From Eublepharis macularius (taxonomy: Eukaryota > Chordata > Lepidosauria > Squamata > Eublepharidae), in NCBI RefSeq assembly GCF_028583425.1, contig NC_072790.1, positions 156,792,397 through 156,856,396 on the forward strand: a stretch of 64,000 nucleotides of DNA, in the 5' to 3' direction. Shown here in pieces: positions 29,103 through 38,683 of this stretch (its first letter is position 1; each line of letters starts with the position of its first letter). Below the pieces are notes generated by a model, which searched no databases, was not told the origin of the DNA, and was given only the letters and a program-made list of their open reading frames with translations. The translations under genes were made by a program, and so were the position numbers.

Positions 29103-30038
29103 TGTCCGGGGTCTGAGGCACAGCCCCCGACCTTGACAGGAGGAAGCAGGGGGAGGCAGTCCTGCCGCCTCAGCCGGCAGCCAGGGCCAGAAGATGCCTA
29201 CACCAGAGGAGAGGGGCAAAGGGCCAAGGCCCCAGAGGGCTAGAGGGGACAGGGAGAGGCAAGCTAGTCCCACCCTCCAGGGGGAGGATAGGGGGCTGAG
29301 CAGAACAGAGGGAGAGGGCAAAGGCAGGAAGAATAGGGACCCAGCAGCAGCCCAAACAGAGCCCTTACCAGCCAAGGAGGAGAAGCAGCCAGAACAGCTC
29401 AGAGCCACGCCCAGCCTCCACCTCAGCTTGAAGACAGCAACCTGGCTCAGGAGAGGCTCAGAACCAAGCCCCTCCAGGTGGAGGTGCTGAAGGCATTCTT
29501 TGGGAAGAGCTGGGCAGCCAGCCAAGGGGCCACAGCTGGGCCTACCTTCAGTAATCAGCTCAGCCAGAGAGGCCCAGCAGCGAGCCAACATGACGCAGCT
29601 GTTGCTGATCCAGGCAGCCCAGCCAGCTATCCCAGCTGCAACAGCTTGAGACAGCCCAGGCCAATGCTGGGAGGCCAAGGAGGGGTGTGGCCTGGCAGGC
29701 AGAACCTGCAAGGAGGGCGGGGTGGTGAGAGAAGGCCCTATAAAAGCTGGCTGGGAAGAGCTCTGGGGTGGTGGGGTTTGAGTAGGAGTGATGGAGTGGA
29801 GCAGAGCGAGAGCAAAGGCAAGGAGGAGAGTGGATGAAGGAGGAGAAGATGGCAGAGACCAAGGGGAGTGAGTGGCACAGGTTGAGCGGGCCAGCGAGTG
29901 GAGTGAGAGGGAGTCTGGGTGATGTATACCGCCCCTCCATCCACAGAGCAGGGTCCCGCAGAATCCCTGGCCCCCCTTTGATGTCAGGAGCAGACCGCCC
30001 AGTGCCCCGCCCAGCGGCGGCCGCAGCAAGCCCTGACA
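29103..30038 (+). repeat. Left LTR of gypsy element (936 bp)
   Basis: Starts TGTCCGGGGTCTGAGG and ends CCCTGACA, giving the usual TG...CA boundaries. A GC-box (GGAGGGCGGGG) and a TATA box (TATAAAA, 29739-29745) mark the promoter. It matches the right LTR closely except in the segment replaced there by a hexamer array, and for a short extra stretch near the right LTR start. Confidence 0.93.
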
Positions 30039-30041
30039 ATT

Positions 30042-30059
30042 TGGTGGCCCATATGGGGA
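30042..30059 (+). promoter_or_regulatory. Putative primer-binding site
   Basis: TGGTGGCCCATATGGGGA begins three bases after the left LTR. The initial TGG pairs with a tRNA 3' CCA end. The primer tRNA is not identified. Confidence 0.6.
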
Positions 30060-30600
30060 AGGTCGTTCCGACGCGGATGCCGGTCGAAGAGGTGTATCAC
30101 AATGCTGCAGCCCCACCGGAGCTCAGACTGTGGCTGGAGGAACACCTGGAAAGGATGTGGAGGAAGCTGGCAGAGGCCTTCCAAGCAGCTCGTGCAGAGC
30201 TAGCGCAGGAGGTGGAGCAGCGGATGCAAGCCTGCGCCCCCACAGCCTCCTCATCCGCTGTATGTGTATTGGCTTGGGAAGTCAACCCGCCAGCCAACTC
30301 AGCTTGCAAGGGGACGCAGAGTCTGTGCGCCACAGTGAAGATAGGCCGGCAGAGCCTACAGGCACTATTGGACTCAGGGAGCGCAGTCTCGATGATCCAC
30401 GCCCAACTCGCCCCAGCCGCCACCCCGGTGCACCGCTGGATCCCAGTGGCGGACGTGATGGGCCGCGCCCAGCCGTGTCCTATGGTCTGGGTCACGGTGG
30501 AATATCTGGGGGCCCTCCACCGCCTGGAGGTCACCAAGGTAGCCCACTTACCCCACCCAATGCTGCTGGGAAGAGATGCTCCTGAGTTCTCCAGGTTATT
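30055..30600 (+). pseudogene. Gag remnant and aspartic protease of gypsy element
   Basis: The frame after the PBS gives only about 75 residues of Gag-like sequence (a helical segment with RLWLEEHLERMWRKLAEAF) with no zinc knuckle. The retropepsin follows: the catalytic triad region LLDSGSAVSMI near 30365-30397 and the hydrophobic MLLGRDAPEF near 30561, corresponding to the usual ILGRD. Protease processes the polyprotein in this family. A normal Gag of several hundred residues would be expected; here it is deleted or replaced. The frame stays open through protease into integrase. Confidence 0.8.
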
Positions 30601-30779
30601 CAGGGAGGCAGTGGAGGTGATGGCAAACCCACAAGCCGCAGCGGCTCTGCAGGTAGAAGAGGCAGCCGACCCTGGCGAGGGCCCTTCCAGCAGACCGGTG
30701 GCAGAACCACAGGCCGAAGACCCCGCAGGACCTCCGGCGGACCGCCCGTTCCGCGACGCCCAAGGTGCAGATGAGTCCT

Positions 30780-32010
30780 TACAGTGCCTGCTAGTTACGG
30801 CGGCTCGTGAGGAGGAGCAAGTGTGGGACGAGCAAAGGGCCCAGCGGCTTCCCCGCATCAAGAAGCAAGGAGGGGTTTGGGTCCTCTTGGCCCACGCCCC
30901 GAACGGCCAGGGAGAGGTCCGCCAGCTAGTGGTGCCGGCAGCCTACCGGGCGGAAGTCCTCCGCATGGCCCATGAGCATGCTTGGGCCGGGCACCTGGGG
31001 CACCACAAGACCCTGAAGAAGGTCCTCGAGCAGTTATTCTGGCCCTCCGTGAACGTGAAGGCCTACTGCCGCTCGTGCCCCGCCTGTCAGCGGGTGGCAG
31101 CACGACGCCTGCCAAAGGCCCCCCTCTCCCCGCTGCCCGTCATGGAGACGCCCTTCCAACGCATAGCAATGGACTTTATCGGCCCGCTGCCACACACACC
31201 CTGGGGCCACCACTTCGCCCTGGTGATTGTGGACTATGCTACGCGGTTCCCCGAGGTCATCCCGCTAAAGACCATGCAGACCCCGAGGATGATATGGGCC
31301 CTGTCCAAGCTTTTTGCAATGGTGGGACTGCCTGATGAAATCTTGACAGATCGGGGGGGGGGCGTTCCGTGCCAAAGCCATGCGTCAACTCTGCTGGCAT
31401 TTGGGGATCTGGCAGGTATTCACCTCAGCTTACCACCCTCAAACAGAAGGTTTGGCAGAGCGTCTGAACCAGACCGCCAAGGAAGCCCTGAGGAAGATGA
31501 CGTGGGACAAGCCTCACCAGTGGGACTTATACATCGACCCCCTCATGTTCAGCCTCCGGGAGACCCCGCAGGCATCCACCGGCTTTAGCCCCTTTGAACT
31601 GCTATAAGGGCACAAGCCGCGGGGGATGCTCTCTCGGTTGGCAGAACGGTGGGGTCCCCGTGCCAGCAGCCCTGCTCCCCCCATACAGGAGTATGTGAGC
31701 CAGCTCCATGAGCAAGTGCAGCAGTCCCAGGCAGAGGCAAACCGCTGGCTAACCTGCACCCAGACGAAACAGAAGGCTGCCTACGACCGGGGCACAAGGA
31801 TGAGGACCTTCCAGGTCAGAGAAGGTACTGGTACACCACTCGGTGTTCCCACGGGAGGAGGGGGACCCATGGAGGGGCCCTTACCAAGTTCAGAGGGTGC
31901 TGGGCCCCATCACCTATGAGCTGCAGTGCGGGCCGGGCCGGCGCCGACAGAGGACCCTGCACGTGAACCTGCTAAAGCGGTGGCATGAGCGGCCAGAGGA
32001 CGAGTGCGTC
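30780..32010 (+). pseudogene. Integrase of gypsy element, upstream of RT
   Basis: A zinc-binding HHCC finger lies at about 30970-31092 (HEHAWAGHLGHH, then CRSCPACQ). The catalytic core follows with AMDFIGPLP (first Asp), EILTDRG (second Asp) near 31340, and HPQTEGLAERLNQ (catalytic Glu) near 31440. The GPY/F module is present near 31875 (WRGPYQVQRVLGP). Integrase inserts the cDNA. Breaks: a frame change at the nine-G run near 31352-31360, a stop after FSPFELL at 31605, and another frame change near 31820. Its position before RT is the outstanding feature. Confidence 0.9.
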
Positions 32011-32089
32011 TTGGCCGAAGACCCCTTAGACCTCCTGGACAGCGAGCTGCCATGGACCGCCAGCACCCTGGAGTTCGAGGAGCCAAAGG

Positions 32090-33480
32090 TGGACCCGCAG
32101 CTCAACCCTGCGCAGAAGGCCCAGCTGCAGGCCCTGTGGAAGCAAGTGCCCGGGGTCTTTTCGAGACACCCTGGGGTCACGAACCTGGTGCACCATGCCA
32201 TCCCCACTCAGCCGGGGCAGTCTGCACGGGCGACCTGGCGACCCATTCCCTGGAAGCAGTGGGACGCGGTGGACCGGGAGACAGAGGAAATGCTGCGCCT
32301 GGGGGTGATTGAACCGTCCTGAAGTGAATGGCACAACCCCATCGTGTTGGTGCCAAAGCCAGACGGGTCGACCCGCTTCTGCGTCGACTACCCCGAATTG
32401 AACAAGGTGGCCAAGTTCGACGCGTACCCCATGCCTCGGGCGGATGTCCTGGTGGGACAGTTGGGGCCCGCCCGGTACCTGTCCGCCCTCAACCTAACAA
32501 AAGGGTACTGGCAGGTACCAGTTTGCCCCGAGGATAAGGAAAAGACAGCCTTTGCCACCCCCCGGGGCCTCTTCCAGTTCCGCCGCATGCCCTTCGGCCT
32601 CCATGGGGCAGCGGCTACCTTTCAGCGGCTGGTGGACCAAGTCCTGGGGGACTGTCGGGACTTTGCAATGGCTTACATTGATGACATCGTCATCTTCAGT
32701 CCCGACTGGCGCACCCACCTGCAACACCTGAGGAGAGTCCTCACCATGCTCCAGAAGGCAGGGCTGAAGGCCAACCCCAAGAAGAGCCACTTGGGGTTCC
32801 AAGAGCTCAAGTACCTGGGGTTTGTCATAGGGAGTGGGCAGGTCCGCCCTCCCCCTGAGAAGGTGGCCTCCATCGGGGATGTCCCCCAGCCTCAGACCAA
32901 GCGTCAGCTCAGGCGGTTCCTGGGGCTCCTCGGCTACTACGGGCACTTCATTCCCCATTTTGCATCCTGTGCAGCCCCCCTGACAGACTGCCTGAAGAAG
33001 GGCGGCTCTAGTCGCCTCAGCTGGACACCAGAGCGGATGGCCACCTTCCAAGACTTACGCACCTCCCTGTCAGACACCACAAAGCTCTGGAACCCCGACT
33101 TTGAGAAGCCCTTCATCCTGGCAACTGACGCATCGACCTCAGGCCTTGGGGCGGTCTTGATGCAGGAGCAAGATGGGGAAAGGGTGCACATCTTGTTCCT
33201 GAGCCGCAAGCTCCAGCCAGCGGAGCAGAAGTACGCCACCCTCAAGAGAGAAGCCCTCGCCATCAAGTGGGCCGTGGGGGCTTTGCGATATTATCTGGCC
33301 AATACCTTTACGCTGGTGATGGATCATGCGCCGCTCCAGTGGATGCACTGAATGAAGGAGCACAACCCCCGCGTCCTGAGGTGGTACCTTTCCCTACTGC
33401 CGTACCGATTTGCCATCACCTACCGCCAGGGGGCCAAACACATGGACACAGACTTTATGTCAAGACTCTTTGAGCCAGAC
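32090..33480 (+). pseudogene. Reverse transcriptase-RNase H of gypsy element
   Basis: Starts with the usual N-terminal region (HHAIPTQPGQ, then GVIEPS), with a stop at 32320 where Arg is expected. Then come NPIVLVPKPDGSTRFCVDY, FRRMPFGLHGAAATFQRL and the intact catalytic YIDDIVIFS near 32675. Motif A reads ALNLTKGYWQ near 32487, where the family has Asp in place of Asn. RNase H follows with FILATDASTSGLGAVL and LKREALAIKWAV. A stop near 33349 precedes the last part (HNPRVLRWYL to HMDTDFMSRLFE), which ends close to the right LTR. Two of the stops look like CGA to TGA changes, typical of methylated CpG decay. Confidence 0.93.
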
Positions 33481-33516
33481 CCCCCTGAGACGGCATCCAG
33501 GCTAAGAGGGGCTGTG

Positions 33517-34518
33517 TGTCCAGGGTCTGAGGCACAGCCCCCGGCCTTGACAGGAGGAAGCAGGGGGAGACAGCTGGGAGACAGCAGTCCTGCTGCCTCA
33601 GCCGGCAGCCAGGGCCAGAATCTGCCTACACCAGAGGAGAGAGGCAAAGGGCCAAGACCCCAGAGGGCTAGAGGGGACAGGGAGAGGCAAGCTAGTCCCA
33701 CCCTTCAGGGGGAGGATAGGGGGCTGAGCAGAACAGAGGGAGAGGGCAAAGTCAGGAAGAATAGGGACCCAGCAGCAGCCCAAACAGAGCCCTTACCAGC
33801 CAAGGAGGAGAAGCAGCCACAACAGCTCAGAGCCACGCCCCAGCCTCCACCTCAGCTTGAAGACAGCAACCTGGCTCAGGAGATGCTTAGAACCCAGCCC
33901 CTCCAGGTGGAGCTGCTGAAGGCATTCTGTGGGAAGAGCTGGGCAGCCAGCCAAGGGGCCACAGCTGAGCCTACCTTCAGAAATCAGCTCAGCCAGAGAG
34001 GCCCAGCAGCGAGCCAACATGACGCAGCTGTTGCTGATCCAGGCAGCCCAGCCAGCTACCCCAGCTGCAACAGCTTGAGACAGCCCAGGCCAATGCTGGG
34101 AGGCCAAGGAGGGGTTTGGCCTGGCAGGCAGAACCTGCAAGGAGGGCGGGGTGGTGAGAGAAGGCCCTATAAAAGCTGGTTGGGAAGAGCTCTGGGGTGG
34201 TAGGGTTTGAGTAGGAGAGCTGGAGCTGGAGCTGGAGCTGGAGCTGGAGCTGGAGCTGGAGCTGGAGCTGGAGCTGGAGCTGGAGCTGGAGCTGGAGCTG
34301 GAGCTGGAGCTGGAGCTGGAGCTGGAGCTGGAGGAGACCAAGGGGAGTGAGTGGCACAGGTTGAGCGGGCCAGCGAGTGGAGTGAGAGGGAGTCTGGCTG
34401 ACGTATACCGCCCCTCCATCCACAGAGCAGGGTCCCGCAGAATCCCTGGCCCCCCCTTTGACGTCAGGAGCAGACCGCCCAGTGCCCCACCCAGCGGCGG
34501 CCGCAGCAAGCCCTGACA
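33517..34518 (+). repeat. Right LTR of gypsy element (1,002 bp)
   Basis: Starts TGTCCAGGGTCTGAGG and ends CCCTGACA, followed by the TSD AATAC. The TATA box is at 34168-34174. It differs from the left LTR by scattered substitutions, a short extra stretch near the start and the hexamer array at 34217-34332. Confidence 0.93.
34217..34332. repeat. (GAGCTG)n hexanucleotide array in the right LTR
   Basis: About 19 nearly perfect copies of GAGCTG just downstream of the TATA box. The left LTR has about 65 unrelated bases here, so the expansion happened in this LTR alone. Apparent long Gln/Leu- or Ser-rich frames on the minus strand come from this array and are not genes. Confidence 0.95.
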
Positions 34519-34536
34519 AATACGTTTTCTGAACAC

Positions 34537-35699
34537 TCCTTGTGTCAGATACAATTGGTCAGGTGATTATTACAATATGTTAACTAAGAGGCATATTACA
34601 ATTCATTAACAGGTCTTCTGTGTGTCTGTGGGAGGGAGACTTTTCAACAGTGCTTTGGGTTTATATTGGCCTTGTCTGGCAGACTCAGATTAAGTGCTGT
34701 TTTTGACTTAGTTTTACGCTGCTTGGGCCCTTGATATTTTAAGGAACTGACTCTTCCCATGATAAAGTTTAATCTACCAAACCAACATGAAGTGTCCTCT
34801 TGGTACTCAAATGTACACAAATCCTCATGATCACATAGATATCTTATAAACTGCTCTACAATTGTGTACACATACTTCCTCTCTTTGTTCATCATGCCTG
34901 AGCATCATCTAGAAAAGTTGTATGATTCTATTTGGGCCAATATTTCTAGAGTGTGGATTAAATTAGAATCTAATTGAGATTTATTAGGACCCTATTTTAT
35001 GCATTTCAGGTTTGATTTTGGCTCAACCCATTGCTATGTTGCTTTTTGGTAAGAAAAATTTATTACTGCAATGCTTTCTTCTGTATTTTGTAGCTTGTAA
35101 CTGCTTTTAAAATTTAACAAAAAGATAATCTTAATATGACTAGCAAGGCACACAAGACCATTTATGTACCACATGCTGTGTTCTATCCTTTTAATCTTTC
35201 TCACCATCCAAACTACTCTGCAATTTGAGTAGCATTGCTCCCCTGCACCAAGGCGTTTTCCAGATTTCCTAATTTGCTGTTATCACCCCATTGTCATGCC
35301 CCGTAGAAATGTGCTCTGGCATTTTACCAGGAACAGATGAAAAATCTGAAACAAACAAACAAAAAAGATTTTTTTGTTTCATGTATTCAGAATTGGGATA
35401 GTTTTTCCTTCAGCAATTGTCAGCCTTACTCCTATATTTCTCTCCCCTCTTTCTTGGTGGTTGCTTCTCATTAGAAATCTGCTGCTAGACTGTGGCAAAG
35501 GTTACTTGAGGACATTGGCTCAGCATTCCTTGGAGCAATAAGCATGCAGTTATTGGGAGATTTGCATCATCAGACCAATCACAATCACTTAGGTAATGCT
35601 GAACTGTCACTTTCTCTAAGATGAGTAGGTGGAAGGTTATCATGAGAAACAGAGACTGTATAATTTTGATGAGCTGTCCAACGATTAGGATACTTTGGA
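34537..35699. other. Intergenic stretch, nothing recognised
   Basis: AT-rich DNA with no gene, no transposon coding remnant and no hairpin found. Confidence 0.35.
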
Positions 35700-35812
35700 T
35701 TACTTGTGAAAAGTTTAACAAGAGTCTAGTGATACCATACAGACACACAGTTTATTCCAACCTAAGCTCTTGTGAATCAGAACTCACTTCATCAGATGCA
35801 TGAAGCGTCCAT
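35700..35812 (-). repeat. Interspersed repeat of an unnamed family
   Basis: The reverse complement contains GATGAAGTGAGTTCTGATTC and then an AAGAGCTTA segment. This matches the family seen at 47938 and 52008, where the words are GAAGTGAGCTATGGCTCATG and GCTCATA. The family is common in reptiles as far as I recall, but I cannot name it. Confidence 0.55.
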
Positions 35813-36085
35813 TAGTGAGGTACCTTTATACTAAAAATTGCAAAAAGCAGAAAGCTGGGGGGGGCGGAGATTATAAACAGAGGCCAGTTTGAAATAAGGT
35901 CCAATAAATCTACTGAGTGTGGGTGGGAACAACTCCCCAAAGCTGAAGGATAGGCAAAAAATTAAAATAAATTATTAAAAATGTAGGCACCCTTTTCTGG
36001 CCCAATATTCTGTAACTGTAACATACCAAAGAATGTAATGGAAGTATTATATTCATTAATCATGCTAGGCTAACGGTCATGGCCA

Positions 36086-36245
36086 AGGAAGCTTGTTGGG
36101 TGACCTTGGGCTAGTTACATTCTTTCAGCCTAACCTATCTTATAGGATTGTTTTAAGAATAAATGGAGGGGAGGAGAATGATGTAAGCTACTTTGGGTCC
36201 CCACTGGGGTGAAAGGCAAGGTTTAAATGAAGTAAATAAAACAGG
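36086..36245 (+). mobile_element. MIR-like CORE-SINE with LINE-type tail
   Basis: Has GGTGACCTTGGGCTAGTTAC, a MIR-like core word, then CAGCCTAACCTATCTTATAGG and a 3' tail ending AATGAAGTAAATAAA. The copy at 41088-41334 on the minus strand matches this 3' half. No complete tRNA head was identified. Confidence 0.6.
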
Positions 36246-36249
36246 CTAA

Positions 36250-38417
36250 AAGAATTTTGCTTTGACTGATTGATTATTTGAATAGTTTGTAGTTAAAAAT
36301 TTGATTTGTGCAGCTCTAAAGCACCTAAATATTTCATATGATGTTATGTTAAATTTTAAGAAACCTTCAAGGGTATTTATAAGGTTTAAAATATATTGGA
36401 GGCATCATTTCAGATCTATAAATATCTTGTTTAATATAAGATTGGGGCTGGGGAATAAATCTGCAGATTCCTAAAGGGTGTTAACCAGCCAGATGGAGAT
36501 GGGATATAGTGTGGCATAGTGAGAATTAACTAGAAGTAATGGGAAGTCTGGTTATAAGGTTGTTTTTAAACTTTGCATCTTTCTCCTGTTCACACATCAG
36601 TTCTTCACCCAGAAAGGAGATGTGAAGCAATGGATAAACAGATGAACCTGGATCAAAGATAAAAGTTCAAATTCCAGTTACTCTTAGATGGCCTTGGCTG
36701 ATTTCCCCCTTCAGTTCCCCCTCTGTACAATGGGAATAGTTGAATGCTTCACCAAGGTGGGAGAAAAGATGACAATTGTAAAATATAATTAAAGTGAAGC
36801 TGACATTCAGTGTCAAATGAAGTTGATAGTTGGGGCTTTTCTTCTTGGATTATGAAAGCATTAGTGCGTGTGCTATTGGAACTAAGTCTGTGTTAATAGG
36901 AGAACAGGCTGCTATGGTTTCTCAGCTTGAGGTAATAAGTAGTTCAGGCTTGCAGTGACTTGTGCTTGCTGTGTAGAAGACTTGTCAGGAGATTCCAATA
37001 TGTTCTCAACTGTGTTTTAGTACCACTGTGTCAGATCATGGACCTCACAGAGACTGTTCCATGTTCTTAGCCATAATATGTTCGCTAGTTTTTATTTGAG
37101 TGATCATTCTGCAAATTGAATATTTGTTTGAGTTACAGGATTTTGCTAGGAGTGGTATTTGGGCACAATATTGTGGAATTAGGTAACCAAGGAGGTTACT
37201 GCTTTCGCAAAACAATGTTTGAACTGTACCTAAATACAAGTTGCAGGTCTATCCAGAGCAGGTTTCATAGAACCACCCAGCAGCTGTATGGTATAGAACT
37301 GACTATGATGTATGCAATCATAAATTTGGATATCCACTATGGTTGTTATGATGATGGTGAGACCTCTCACAGAAGCCTTTTACATTCCTTGTCACTGAGG
37401 CAGGTAAAGGCTGGGAATCCACCACACACCACCTGTTTAGCCTCCACTATAGCTGGCAGAGAGCCCTGACCCAAATCCTCACATGGTCTCCTCTCTCCTC
37501 TTCCAGAGGCTCCACCAGAAGGCAGCCAGTTCCCTAAAGGTACCTTCTCTCACCTAGCTACAGCTCAGGACTATTGGGGGAAAGGAAACTTAGAAGGTTA
37601 CTTTCTCTCTCTGTATGTTGCCATCATTTAAACTTGGCCCATTTAAAGTGACCAGAGCATTTCGGGGTGTGTGGTATCCCCCCCACCTCAGCCAACGATT
37701 TCAAGCCAGCCAGGGTTAAACAAAACAAAGATGGAACATAGGAGTGAATTGATCTTAAACTAATAAACAAACAGAGAATGTTTCAAAGTATCAGAAGAGG
37801 TTTGTAATCAGCTATTTCTCTCAGCAGAGTTAAAATCCTTTTTCTCTCAGCAGCTCCCAAAAGCCTCCTATCCCTCCAATGGATACTAAGTCTCATTGGT
37901 CCAGCATTCCGCCCACTCCTATTGGCTGTCTCTCAAGAGAGGTAGAGCTGGAGACAATCATGTCTGTCACAGTTGTCTACTGAGCAGGACCCACAGTTCA
38001 GATAAATGAACAAAAATGCTTAAGCCGTCTATGTTGCTCTGATGTGCTGCAGTGATTTTCAACATATTGTAGATGCATGAATCTGATCTAGTTTTGCTGC
38101 ATGAGATGTTAAGATGGCTGAAATTGATATTTTTGGGGGAAAGAGGACAGGCCCTTTTTATCCACTTTTGCAACAATACTTGAACTTTTATTTATGCTGA
38201 CTAGAAAGTCATGGTATGAACAGCATTTTCAGCCAAGCAATCTCCTTTTCCCCCTGTATTGTTCCTGCTCTTGGGCAGCTCATTATATTACTTATACACA
38301 TTTTTAAGTATACATAAAAGACTTTTTAATTTGCATTTTTAGACATACAAACGTGGAAGTGGCAAACAGGTGTTTAGCAAACATAGGTATCACAGATTTG
38401 ATAGATCAGGTTATAAT
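36250..38417. other. Intergenic stretch, possible old SINE/LTR remnants
   Basis: No gene was found. The segment 36650-36800 (GTTCAAATTCCAG, then TGTACAATGGGAATA) looks MIR-like. The segment 37640-37960 has LTR-like composition and an AATAAA, but no clear ends or TSD were found. Confidence 0.3.
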
Positions 38418-38425
38418 GGTAGGTA

Positions 38426-38675
38426 CAGGGCTTTTTTTCAGGGGGAACGGAGTTCTGGAACCTCTTGAAAATGGTCACATGGCTGGTGGCCCCGCTCCCT
38501 GATCTCCAGACAGAGGGGAGTTTAGATCGCCCTCCGCACTGCTCAGCAGTGCGGAGGGCAATCTAAACTCCCCTCTGTCTGGAAACCTGGGGGCGGGGCC
38601 ACCAGCCATGTGACCATTTTCTCCGAGGGCAACCCACTGAGTTCCGCCACCTCTTTTCCCAGAAAAAAAGCCCTG
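38426..38675. mobile_element. Palindromic hAT MITE, 250 bp
   Basis: Exact 8-bp TSD GGTAGGTA at 38418-38425 and 38676-38683. The whole element is a near-perfect inverted repeat: ends CAGGGCTTTTTTTC and GAAAAAAAGCCCTG, long matching arms, and a turn at CTGCTCAGCAG near 38551. There is no coding capacity. This is a fold-back MITE mobilised by a hAT transposase encoded elsewhere. Confidence 0.95.
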
Positions 38676-38683
38676 GGTAGGTA

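Larger units (their letters stand above)
29103..34518 (+). mobile_element. Ty3/gypsy LTR retrotransposon, Gmr1-type (integrase before RT)
   Basis: Complete insertion of 5,416 bp with both LTRs and a perfect 5-bp TSD, AATAC, at 29098-29102 and 34519-34523. The internal order on the plus strand is short gag remnant, aspartic protease, integrase (HHCC finger, DDE core, GPY/F module), reverse transcriptase, RNase H. In most Ty3/gypsy elements integrase is last; the order seen here is that of the Gmr1-like lineage described from fish and other animals. Gag is nearly absent. Two frameshifts, three in-frame stops and a changed RT catalytic residue show the copy is dead. A purine-rich AAGAGGGG at about 33505-33511 just before the right LTR may be the polypurine tract. 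Confidence 0.92.
28693..34536 (+). mobile_element. Candidate solo LTR split by the gypsy insertion
   Basis: The flanks of the gypsy element (28693-29102 and 34524-34536) together look like one LTR of about 430 bp. It starts TGTCATGAG, has a TATA-like GCATAAAAG near 28948 and a poly(A)-signal-like AAAATAAAAG near 29015, and ends CTGAACA. The 4 bases CTCC stand directly before the start and after the end, which would be a 4-bp TSD. The TSD is short and no partner LTR is present, so this is a suggestion. Confidence 0.35.

Noticed and set aside
28995..30116. 373-residue minus-strand frame across the left LTR
   Set aside because: Antisense to the LTR and low in complexity; similar frames appear in the right LTR only where composition permits.
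33793..34554. Long minus-strand frames with Ser or Gln/Leu runs
   Set aside because: Produced by the hexamer array and the LTR composition; no protein family match.
37640..37960. Possible LTR
   Set aside because: No matching ends, target-site duplication or second copy could be found.
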